Shown here piece after piece: positions 58,101 through 64,000 of a DNA stretch of 64,000 bases. Origin of the DNA: Candidatus Dormiibacter spiritus (GTDB lineage: Bacteria; Chloroflexota; Dormibacteria; Dormibacterales; Dormibacteraceae). Both the position numbers and the translations under genes were made by a program. The stretch spans positions 1-64,000 of the forward strand of contig QHBT01000065.1 of NCBI GenBank assembly GCA_003244185.1, written 5' to 3'. Each line of letters starts with the position of its first letter. Positions within the stretch are counted from its first letter, which is position 1. The notes below the pieces were generated by a model. That model did no database searches. It was not told the origin of the DNA and saw only the letters and a list, made by a program, of their open reading frames with translations.

Positions 58101-59640
58101 TGGTCACCGCCAGGCGCTGGGCGCCGGCCCGGCCGCGCAGCTTCCCCTCGATCCGGTCCCAGACGATGCGCGGCCGGAGCTCGGCAAACTCGTCGGAGGG
58201 ATAGCGGCCGGCCAGCATGTCCAGCACGGCCTCGAAAGAGCGGCGGCCCAGGCTGCGGAAGGGGTAGGCCCGGCGCACAAGATCGAAGAGCTCGTCCACA
58301 GCCCACTCGTCGAGAGCCAGCATGGCCACCACCTGCTGCGCCAGCACGTCCAGGGGATTCAGCGGGATGACAGTCCGCTCGATGCGCCCGCTGAGCATCC
58401 CTTCGACCACCGCGGCGCTCTCCAGCAGATCACCTCGAAACTTGGGGAACACTGTGCCCCGGGAGATAGCGCCGACTGAGTGGCCTGCCCGGCCGATGCG
58501 CTGGATGCCGGCCGCGACAGAGGGGGGCGCCTCCACCTGGACCACGAGGTCGACAGCCCCCATGTCGATGCCCAGCTCGAGCGACGAGGTGGCCACGAGA
58601 CCGCGCAGGTTGCCAGCCTTGAGCCGGTCCTCGATCAGCAGCCTCTGCTCCCGCGCGACCGAGCCGTGGTGCGCGAGCACCAGTTCCGAACCAGCCTGCT
58701 CGTTGAGCCGGGCGGCCAACCGCTCGGCCAGCCTGCGCGAGTTGACGAAGATGATGGTCGAGCGGTGTTGCTGGACCAGCTCGACCAGGCGGGGATAGAT
58801 GGCGGGCCAGATCGAGCGGCGCGGCGCCGGCAGCTCGCCGGCCCAGGCCGCCGCGGGACCGCTGGGCGGCTCGGCGGGCGCCCCTGGCGCCCCGCGGTCC
58901 AACTCCGCCATATCCTCGACGGGCACCTCGACGCTTACTTCCAGCGTCTTGCGGGCGCTCGACTCCACTATCTCGACTTGGCGAGCGGTGCCCGCCAGGA
59001 AGCGACCTATCTCGGCCAACGGCCGCTGCGTCGCGGAGAGCCCTATCCGCTGCGGCTGCTGGACGGTGATGCGGCAGAGCCGCTCGAGCGAGAGCGCCAG
59101 GTGAGCTCCGCGCTTGTTCCCGGCCAGCGAGTGGATCTCGTCCAGGATCAGCCAGCGGACTCCGCTCAACACCTCCCGCGCCGCACTGGTCAGCATGAGA
59201 AAGAGCGATTCAGGCGTGGTGATCAGCACACCCGGCGGCGTGCGCGAGATGAGCCGGCGCTCCTGGGCGGGCGTGTCACCGCTGCGCACCGCCACCTCGA
59301 TCTGAGGCACCGGCAGGCCGAGGCGCTCGGCTTGCAGCTGAAGGCCGACGAGAGGTGCTCGAAGGTTCCGCTCCACATCCACCGCCAGTGCCTTGAGGGG
59401 TGAGACGTAGAGCACTCGGCAGCGCTCCTTGGCGGCAGGCCGCGGCTCCACGGCCAGCCGGTCGAGGCACCAGAGGAAGGCGGCGAGAGTCTTGCCGCTG
59501 CCGGTCGGTGCTGTCATCAGCGTGTGACGGCCCGAGGCGACAGCCTGCCAACCGCGCTCCTGCACCTCGGTTGGCGCCTCGAAAGAGCCTCGGAACCAGC
59601 TGGCGGCGAGCGGTGAAAAGAGGTCGAGGGAGGAGCCCAT
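55189..59640 (-). CDS. lhr: Large ATP-dependent helicase Lhr
   Basis: Superfamily 2 3'-5' helicase of 1483 residues. Motif I is TAPTGSGKTLAAFLWCL, motif II LILDEIHSL (DEIH), motif III LSATQRP, and the second RecA domain has IIFVNSRRLAERLAARLNE and IQRIGRAGHS. The region from about 500 on holds the winged helix and long Lhr C-terminal domains shared by the large bacterial Lhr. Linked to DNA repair in mycobacteria. It is the first gene, with the Nei-type glycosylase, of a two-gene minus-strand operon starting at 59640. Confidence 0.95.
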   Translation of the reverse strand: MGSSLDLFSPLAASWFRGSFEAPTEVQERGWQAVASGRHTLMTAPTGSGKTLAAFLWCLDRLAVEPRPAAKERCRVLYVSPLKALAVDVERNLRAPLVGLQLQAERLGLPVPQIEVAVRSGDTPAQERRLISRTPPGVLITTPESLFLMLTSAAREVLSGVRWLILDEIHSLAGNKRGAHLALSLERLCRITVQQPQRIGLSATQRPLAEIGRFLAGTARQVEIVESSARKTLEVSVEVPVEDMAELDRGAPGAPAEPPSGPAAAWAGELPAPRRSIWPAIYPRLVELVQQHRSTIIFVNSRRLAERLAARLNEQAGSELVLAHHGSVAREQRLLIEDRLKAGNLRGLVATSSLELGIDMGAVDLVVQVEAPPSVAAGIQRIGRAGHSVGAISRGTVFPKFRGDLLESAAVVEGMLSGRIERTVIPLNPLDVLAQQVVAMLALDEWAVDELFDLVRRAYPFRSLGRRSFEAVLDMLAGRYPSDEFAELRPRIVWDRIEGKLRGRAGAQRLAVTNAGTIPDRGLYTVSLFDGGDTAPTGAAPAGRQTSRKIGELDEEMVFETRVGETIVLGASSWKVVDITASQVLVSPAPGEPGKISFWHGDSLSRPVELGRQLGSLIRELRSSSAADAEARLRRSSGFEGGAARNLLTYLDDQAAATGEVPDDRTVVVERFRDEIGDWRVCVLTPFGGKVHAPWALALQAKLSEQRGIQVQTMYTDDGLALRLPDADRPLDVEEVMLEPEELQELVAAELPGTAMFASRFRENAARALLLPRRRPGQRSPLWQQRQRSADLLKVASRFPDFPLLAETYRECLADVFDLDALRELLSGIRSRAVRVVSVDSERASPFASSLLFDYIGQFIYEGDAPLAERRAQALTLDRELLAELLGSEELREMLDPLAAERLELELQGLLSERWPRDIDEAHDLLVRLGDLTEAELAFRGVSREWLTELRNARRALLIRLGGEERWLAAEDAGSYRDAFGSALPGGLPEVYLESPPDALGRLLRRWARTHVPFSAAAPAARWGVPEARLGEALAVLAARGELISGAFRPISAGAAPSLEFCHPEVLRTLRRRSLAALRREAEAVPPKVLAGFLPVWQGVNPAGRSSSASLERLLEAVETLQGVALPVSVIERDVLPARLPGYRPALLDELIAMGEVAWIGRGALGVGDGRVSLYLRSEVNRLLPEMGEPAAGEVAEIVRAHLQTRGASFFRDLYHAAGSGSEERVLDALWDLVWAGEVTNDTFAPLRFAGPAAKRRPLGRRPPPVRLNQPRASGRWSLLKELREPAPTATERLLSQAQVLLRRHGVLTRESVLAEGWSGGFAALYPVLRALEEAGKARRGYFVAGLGGSQFALPGAVDRLRAGRDEPGQVVALAATDPAQPYGAVLPWPADAVGRMGRVPGAFVVLFGGELVLFLERGGRSLLTRGHITVDMLAALLRVALNLTKVELQRVDGEPVRQSKLAPLLGEAGFGPSPRGLVVWKH

Positions 59641-59809
59641 GATTTAGAACGTTAGTTCGTTGCGAGACGTGGGGTTGGCTGCGCTGCTTCCCAACCCTCG
59701 CTCAGTGCTTCCTTGGAGAGGCCGGAGCAGGCTCTGCGGCTGCGTACCGGCCTATGATCCACTGCACACAGGCGACGGCGGCCATCCGGCACCAATTGGA
59801 GCAGTGCAC

Positions 59810-61153
59810 ATGAGCGCGTTAACGAGTCAGGCCGACACCCTGCCGCTGGCTTCCAGCACAATCCGAAAACTGCGGCTGCGGATCATCCCCTACATCTTTC
59901 TGCTCTACGTCATCGCTTATCTGGACCGGGTCAACGTGAGCTATGCACAGCTCAACATGGGCAAGTCGTTGGGCATCGCCGCGGCGGCCTTCGGCCTGGT
60001 TTCCGGCATCTTCTTCATCGGCTACTTCCTGTTCGAGATCCCGAGCAACGCCATCCTCTATCGCGTTGGGGCGAGGAAGTGGATTGCCCGGATACTGATC
60101 AGCTGGGGTTTGGTGGCGATGGCCACCGGCTTCGTCCAGAATCTCAACCATCTGCTCATCGCCCGCTTCGTGCTGGGGCTGGCCGAAGCGGGCTTCTTCC
60201 CCGGCATGGTGCTCTACATCACCCTCTGGTTTCCTGCCAAGGAGCAGGCGCGGGCCTTCTCCCAGTTCATGGTCGCTCAGGTGGTCGCCTACATCATCGG
60301 GGCACCCAGTGGCGGCTGGATCTTGGACCACGTCCACGTGGCTGGTCTGGACAGCTGGCGCTGGGTGTTCATCCTCCAGGGGCTGCCGGCAGTGATCTTC
60401 GGGGTGGTGACGTTCTTCTACCTGACCGACAGGCCTCGCGATGCCCGCTGGCTCACTGATGAAGAGCGGGGCTGGCTCGAGGATCAGCTGGCGCGCGAGC
60501 GGGCTGAGAAGCAGAGCCGCCACCACCTGAGCGAGTGGCAGGCACTGCTCAGCCCGCGCATCCTGCATCTGACGGCTATCTACCTCTGCATAGTGCTCGG
60601 GATCTACGGCCTCAATTTCTTCCTGCCCCAGATCGTGAAGGGCCTGTCCACCTCGTACTCGAACACCACAGTGGGCCTCCTGGCGGCCATCCCCTTCGTG
60701 ATCGGCGGCATCGCCATGCTGGTCAACGGCTGGCACTCCGACAAGACCCTCGAGCGCAAGTACCACGTCATGTTCTGCACGGTGACTGCGGCCGCGGGAC
60801 TGCTCCTGATCCCGTTCTTTCGGCACGACCCGGTGCTGGCGATTGTGCTGCTCTGCGTAGTGAGCATCGGCAACTTCGGCTACATAGCAGCTTTCTGGGC
60901 GCTGCCCCAGCTGGTGCTCACTGAGGCGGCCGCCGCGACAGGCATTGCGCTGATCAACTCGGTCGGGAACCTGGGCGGCTTCATCGGGCCCTACATCGTC
61001 GGCGCGAAGGCCACTGAGAGCAATGTGACCCAGGGCCTGTACCTGCTGGCCGCATCGTTCCTGGTTGCCACACTGCTGCTCGTGCTTCTCCCCACTGAGA
61101 AGGTGCGGTCGGCGGAGTCGCTGGCGCCTGCTCCGGGGCCTGCCAGAGGCTGA
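59810..61153 (+). CDS. MFS transporter, anion:cation symporter (ACS) family
   Basis: Twelve-helix transporter of about 447 residues. The N-terminal IPYIFLLYVIAYLDRVNVSYAQLNM and YFLFEIPSNAILYRVGARKWIARIL are typical of ACS members such as tartrate, phthalate, hexuronate or glucarate permeases (relatives: GarP, ExuT, TtuB). Probably imports an organic acid with H+. Start taken at ATG 59810 (MSALTSQADTLPL); an earlier in-frame ATG at 59660 is non-conserved. The aldose epimerase downstream hints at sugar or sugar-acid use. Confidence 0.88.
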   Translation: MSALTSQADTLPLASSTIRKLRLRIIPYIFLLYVIAYLDRVNVSYAQLNMGKSLGIAAAAFGLVSGIFFIGYFLFEIPSNAILYRVGARKWIARILISWGLVAMATGFVQNLNHLLIARFVLGLAEAGFFPGMVLYITLWFPAKEQARAFSQFMVAQVVAYIIGAPSGGWILDHVHVAGLDSWRWVFILQGLPAVIFGVVTFFYLTDRPRDARWLTDEERGWLEDQLARERAEKQSRHHLSEWQALLSPRILHLTAIYLCIVLGIYGLNFFLPQIVKGLSTSYSNTTVGLLAAIPFVIGGIAMLVNGWHSDKTLERKYHVMFCTVTAAAGLLLIPFFRHDPVLAIVLLCVVSIGNFGYIAAFWALPQLVLTEAAAATGIALINSVGNLGGFIGPYIVGAKATESNVTQGLYLLAASFLVATLLLVLLPTEKVRSAESLAPAPGPARG

Positions 61154-61450
61154 GCGAAAAAGGGGAAGCCGTAACCCTTTCTCCGCCTCCGGCGTTGCCC
61201 GCAGGTGGTAAACGCTGTAGCCCTGCATCTGCTTCGGCTCGCGCTTCTTCCCATCGATGCCGTGGGCACCACGCGTTCCCGGCTCGCGATCAGGCGCCTG
61301 ACCTTTCGGCTGCGGAGCCGGGTTCGCATCCACGGCAACAGCTGATTCCAGCGCCCGTGGCCAACCGGTTCGCCTGGCCGCCGCGAAAACTTGATAATCC
61401 TGCTATAACTACGGCCGCGTGCCCGGGGCCTTGCGCGTAGCGTCAGCTGC
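61154..61450. other. Intergenic region upstream of the aldose epimerase gene
   Basis: About 300 bases with no confident gene. A minus-strand ATG at 61333 opens a frame with charged, protein-like sequence (KREPKQMQGYSVYHLRATP) that continues into an antisense frame of the MFS gene; it has no clear ribosome-binding site. Near the right end TGCTATAAC at 61401-61409 is an extended -10-like promoter element about 40 bases before the epimerase GTG. Confidence 0.4.
61401..61409 (+). promoter_or_regulatory. Possible extended -10 promoter for the aldose epimerase gene
   Basis: TGCTATAAC matches the extended -10 pattern TGnTATAAT at eight of nine positions. It ends about 42 bases before GTG 61451. No good -35 hexamer lies at 17-base spacing, which is tolerated for extended -10 promoters. 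AT-rich for this genome. Confidence 0.3.
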
Positions 61451-62380
61451 GTGACCAGCCGGCTTTCGCCGAACGGGGCCGAGCGGCGCGTCAGCTTCGG
61501 CGACCAGGAGGCATTCGTCGTTGAGGCCGGCGGCGCGCTTCGCGATTATCGCGTGGCAGGCCGCTCCTACCTGGATCACTTCGGCCCTGACGAGATGAGC
61601 ACGGCTGCCCGCGGCCACATCCTGATGCCCTGGCCCAACCGGCTCCGCGCGGGCAGCTACACCTTCGGGGGAGAGCAGCATCAGCTGCCGATATCCGAGC
61701 CGGACAAGCGTTCTGCGCTTCACGGGCTGGTTCGCTGGGACACCTGGCAGCTGTTGGACGCCGAGCCGGCCTCGGTCTCAGTGACACATCAGCTGCTGCC
61801 CCGCGACGGCTATCCGTTTAGCCTGGCCACGACTGTCACCTACTCACTTTCCCCGCAGGGCCTCACTGTCGCGAGCGAGGTGTTCAACAACGGGAGCGCC
61901 GCGCTGCCCTTCGGGGCCGGCTTCCATCCCTACTTTCGAGTGGGGGCGGCCCCCGTTGACGGTTGGACGCTGGAGCTTCCAGCCGAGCGGCGGCTCCAGC
62001 TGGACGGGCAGGGAATTCCGACCGGCACCGAGGAGGAATTGGCGGGCAGCGACTTCGACTTCCGCCGCCCGCGCCTGATTGGAGCCCTGAAACTGGACAC
62101 CGCCTTCACGGGTCTCAGCCGCGGCGACGATGGCCTGGCCCGGGCGCGGCTCAGCGCCTCGGACGGCGGTCAGCTGACAGTCTGGATGGATGCCGCCTTC
62201 GACCACATCATGGTCTTCAGCGGTGACGTGCTGCCGCACCCGGAGCAGCGCCGCTCGCTTGCCATCGAACCCATGACCTGCGCCCCAAACGCACTGCAGG
62301 AGGGAACGGCGCGCACCCTACAGCCGGGCGAACGCTGGGACTTTCGCTGGGGCGTAGAGCCCGGTAGGGTGAGTTCATGA
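61451..62380 (+). CDS. Aldose 1-epimerase family protein
   Basis: GalM/YeaD-type mutarotase of 309 residues. Conserved landmarks are ILMPWPNRLRAGSYTFGGEQHQLPISE, ALHGLVRWDTW (His), FGAGFHPYFRVG (His) and EPMTCAPNALQEG (catalytic Glu). It would interconvert alpha and beta anomers of an aldose. The start is GTG 61451; the stop overlaps the small acidic reading frame at 62377. Confidence 0.92.
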   Translation: MTSRLSPNGAERRVSFGDQEAFVVEAGGALRDYRVAGRSYLDHFGPDEMSTAARGHILMPWPNRLRAGSYTFGGEQHQLPISEPDKRSALHGLVRWDTWQLLDAEPASVSVTHQLLPRDGYPFSLATTVTYSLSPQGLTVASEVFNNGSAALPFGAGFHPYFRVGAAPVDGWTLELPAERRLQLDGQGIPTGTEEELAGSDFDFRRPRLIGALKLDTAFTGLSRGDDGLARARLSASDGGQLTVWMDAAFDHIMVFSGDVLPHPEQRRSLAIEPMTCAPNALQEGTARTLQPGERWDFRWGVEPGRVSS

Positions 62381-62511
62381 CCAGCGATCGCGAGGGGGTC
62401 TCGCCTCCTGCCGGCGACCACGTTCCCGATCGATCCGCGCCGCGCGAGGGCGAGCAGGAGGAGCGGGAGCTGACCGAGTACGAACCGGCGCCCGAGCAGG
62501 AGGAGACCTAG
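62377..62511 (+). CDS. Small acidic protein
   Basis: 44-residue frame (MTSDREGVSPPAGDHVPDRS, ending EYEPAPEQEET) starting ATGA over the aldose epimerase stop. Very Glu/Asp/Pro-rich, no hydrophobic core, likely disordered. Overlap-coupled translation favours expression, but a peptide this short without homologues cannot be confirmed by eye. Confidence 0.45.
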   Translation: MTSDREGVSPPAGDHVPDRSAPREGEQEERELTEYEPAPEQEET

Positions 62512-62519
62512 ACGCCTGG

Positions 62520-63005
62520 CTAGCTAGCGCTGCCCCCCTCGTCGGGGGTCCCGGGCCCGTTTTCGGGCGGCGGCGAGGCCAGCCAGCTCGGCACCCCGCC
62601 CGAAACCCTGCCCGGCGTCGTCTGGCTCTTGATCAGGTACTCGAGAGCACCCAGCTTCAGACCCCGCTCCACCAGCTCCTGCTCGCCGTAGTTGGAGAGG
62701 ACCACCACCGGCACGTGCTTGGTGCGCTCGTCCCTACGCAGCGCCTGCAGCACTTCGAAGCCGTCCATCTTAGGTAGGCGCACGTCGAGGAAGACCAGGT
62801 CGGGCGGGTCGGCCTGGGCCGAGCGCACAGCCGACTCGCCGTCGGCGATGACCTGGACCAGGTAGCCATCCAGCTCGAGCTTCAGCTTGTACATCTCGGC
62901 GACCGCTTCGTCGTCTTCCACCAGGAGGACCCGGACCTCCTCCGGCACTGCGCTTCTGTCATCCGATTCCACGCCCAGCTCCTTCGATGATCGATCCTCC
63001 AGCAA
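62520..63005 (-). CDS. Stand-alone receiver (CheY-like) response regulator
   Basis: Protein of 161 residues with a complete receiver domain (VRVLLVEDDEAV, phosphoacceptor Asp in LVFLDVRLPKMDG, PVVVLSNYGEQE with Ser at the Thr/Ser position, and YLIKSQTTPG with Lys). There is no DNA-binding or output domain; the C-terminal 30 residues are Pro/Gly-rich. It probably acts in a phosphorelay or by protein contacts. No kinase gene is adjacent. Confidence 0.9.
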   Translation of the reverse strand: MLEDRSSKELGVESDDRSAVPEEVRVLLVEDDEAVAEMYKLKLELDGYLVQVIADGESAVRSAQADPPDLVFLDVRLPKMDGFEVLQALRRDERTKHVPVVVLSNYGEQELVERGLKLGALEYLIKSQTTPGRVSGGVPSWLASPPPENGPGTPDEGGSAS

Positions 63006-63163
63006 AGCAAACCTGATAGTGAGGCATCAGCTTTCTCACTGCGATCATAACCAGGAAAGCTGCGGTGCGTCAGCCAAAAACGACAGCGAGCAGGGCTGCC
63101 TCAGTCAGCCTCAGTTAACCTGACTCGGTGGAGTCACTGCCCGAGGCTCAGGGGAGGCCGCTG

Positions 63164-64000
63164 ATGCTGGACTTCACGCCTGATCCTGAGGCCGGCGCCG
63201 CTGTAGTGGCGGCCGATCGCGCCCACGTCTTCCACTCCTGGTCCGCCCAGGCCAAGGTGGATCCGCCGCCGATCGCGGGCGGCCGGGGTTCCTGGTTCTG
63301 GGATTACGCGGGCAAGCGCTACCTCGACTTCTCCTCCCAGCTGGTCAACCTCAACATCGGACATCAGCATCCCAAACTGGTGGCTGCCATTCAAGAGCAG
63401 GCCGCCAAGCTCTGCACCATCGCTCCGGCCTTCGCCAACGACGCGCGCTCCGAGGCAGCCAGACTGATCGCTGAGCTGGCGCCGGGGGACTTGAACCACG
63501 TCTTCTTCACCAACGGGGGCGCAGAGGCGAACGAGAACGCGCTGCGGCTGGCGCGTCTCCACACCGGCCGCAGCAAGGTGCTGGCCGCCTACCGCAGCTA
63601 CCACGGGGCCACTGCCGCGGCCATCAGCCTGACAGGTGATCCCCGGCGCTGGCCCAACGAACCGGGGATCCCGGGCGTGGTCCGCTACTGGGGGCCCTTC
63701 GCCTATCGCTCAGCCTTCCACGCCTCGGGCGAGGAGGAGGAATCGGAGCGCGCGCTGCAGCACCTGCGCGACGTAATCGCCTTCGAGGGCCCGCAGAGCT
63801 TTGCAGCTCTCATCCTGGAGACGGTGGTCGGCACCAACGGCATCCTGGTCCCACCGCCCGGCTACCTGGCGGGGGTGCGCGAGATCTGCGATGAGTTCGG
63901 CATTGTCCTGATCGCCGATGAGGTGATGGCAGGTTTCGGCCGCTGCGGCGAGTGGTTCGCCGTCGATCACTGGCGCGTGACACCCGACCTGATCACCTTC
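63164..64000 (+). CDS. Class III (PLP) aminotransferase, truncated by window end
   Basis: 279 codons of a PLP-dependent omega-amino acid aminotransferase. Recognisable parts are RGSWFWDYAGKRYLDFSSQLVNLNIGH, VFFTNGGAEANENALRLAR, the YRSYHGATAAAISLTGD loop, and IADEVMAGFGRCGEWFA with the PLP-binding Asp. The catalytic Lys lies beyond the window. Start set at ATG 63164 with GGGGAGG seven bases upstream; GTG 63128 is an alternative. Relatives use beta-alanine, taurine or 4-aminobutyrate with pyruvate or glyoxylate. Confidence 0.88.
   Translation, partial: MLDFTPDPEAGAAVVAADRAHVFHSWSAQAKVDPPPIAGGRGSWFWDYAGKRYLDFSSQLVNLNIGHQHPKLVAAIQEQAAKLCTIAPAFANDARSEAARLIAELAPGDLNHVFFTNGGAEANENALRLARLHTGRSKVLAAYRSYHGATAAAISLTGDPRRWPNEPGIPGVVRYWGPFAYRSAFHASGEEEESERALQHLRDVIAFEGPQSFAALILETVVGTNGILVPPPGYLAGVREICDEFGIVLIADEVMAGFGRCGEWFAVDHWRVTPDLITF

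Noticed and set aside
59819-61333. Minus-strand reading frame of 504 codons opposite the MFS transporter
   Set aside because: Mostly an antisense shadow of a convincing twelve-helix transporter; only the first 60 codons outside it were kept as a weak observation.

Overview
The window is a high-GC bacterial chromosome segment from a free-living, probably soil-dwelling organism. The gene content (coenzyme F420 biosynthesis with an Fgd-like enzyme, an Lhr helicase next to a Nei-type glycosylase, a Flp pilin, many GTG starts, densely overlapping operons) points to the Terrabacteria: Actinomycetota, Chloroflexota or a related candidate phylum such as Dormibacterota. No rRNA, tRNA, CRISPR array, insertion-sequence transposase, prophage or plasmid replication gene was recognised, so I cannot name the species.

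Layout. 0.2-6 kb: two-component pair, CRP/FNR regulator, an unrecognised HExxE protein, and a large cyclase-domain/ATPase/TPR regulator. 6-10 kb (minus): kinase-like (APH) protein, acyl-CoA dehydrogenase, nitroreductase, glycosyltransferase. 10.4-11.6 kb: dodecin and a Ca2+/cation antiporter that probably starts at CTG. 11.8-17.9 kb (plus): an oxalate/formate-type transporter followed by formate dehydrogenase catalytic, iron-sulfur and membrane subunits. The catalytic subunit is a selenoprotein: an in-frame TGA at 13640 is followed by a bacterial SECIS hairpin. 17.9-23 kb: a broken membrane-protein fragment, tryptophan 2,3-dioxygenase, SGNH hydrolase, an unusual FUSC/ParB-like fusion, a lactonase and a Flp pilin. 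23.2-26.6 kb: an unusual three-gene receiver/histidine-kinase-like cassette. 26.7-33.6 kb: metallopeptidase, a frameshifted lipoprotein gene, alcohol dehydrogenase, SDR, DUF72, DUF4870 and small hypothetical genes. 33.58-33.79 kb: a 215-bp inverted-repeat element with three internal hairpins. 33.8-38.1 kb: radical SAM protein, endonuclease III, YqeY, M3 peptidase and a membrane protein. 38.2-44.3 kb (minus): F420 operon (fbiC, cofD, cofE, cofC, fgd, two small genes). 44.4-49.2 kb: BirA, sirtuin, trypsin-like lipoprotein, M20 peptidase. 49.2-54.4 kb: transglutaminase / alpha-E / circularly permuted ATP-grasp cluster. 54.4-59.6 kb: Nei-type glycosylase and Lhr. 59.8-64 kb: MFS transporter, aldose epimerase, response regulator and a class-III aminotransferase cut by the window end.

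Main themes. (1) Formate uptake and oxidation by a Sec-dependent dehydrogenase, which requires selA/selB/selC/selD elsewhere in the genome. (2) An operon carrying the core F420 biosynthesis enzymes with an F420-reducing enzyme at its head. (3) A predicted peptide-ligase/transglutaminase system with three transglutaminase-fold proteins, one lacking the catalytic His. (4) The least described material is the 23.2-26.6 kb signalling cassette, the FUSC/ParB fusion and the structured 33.6 kb element. Function assignments come from motif recognition by eye; no database search was possible.
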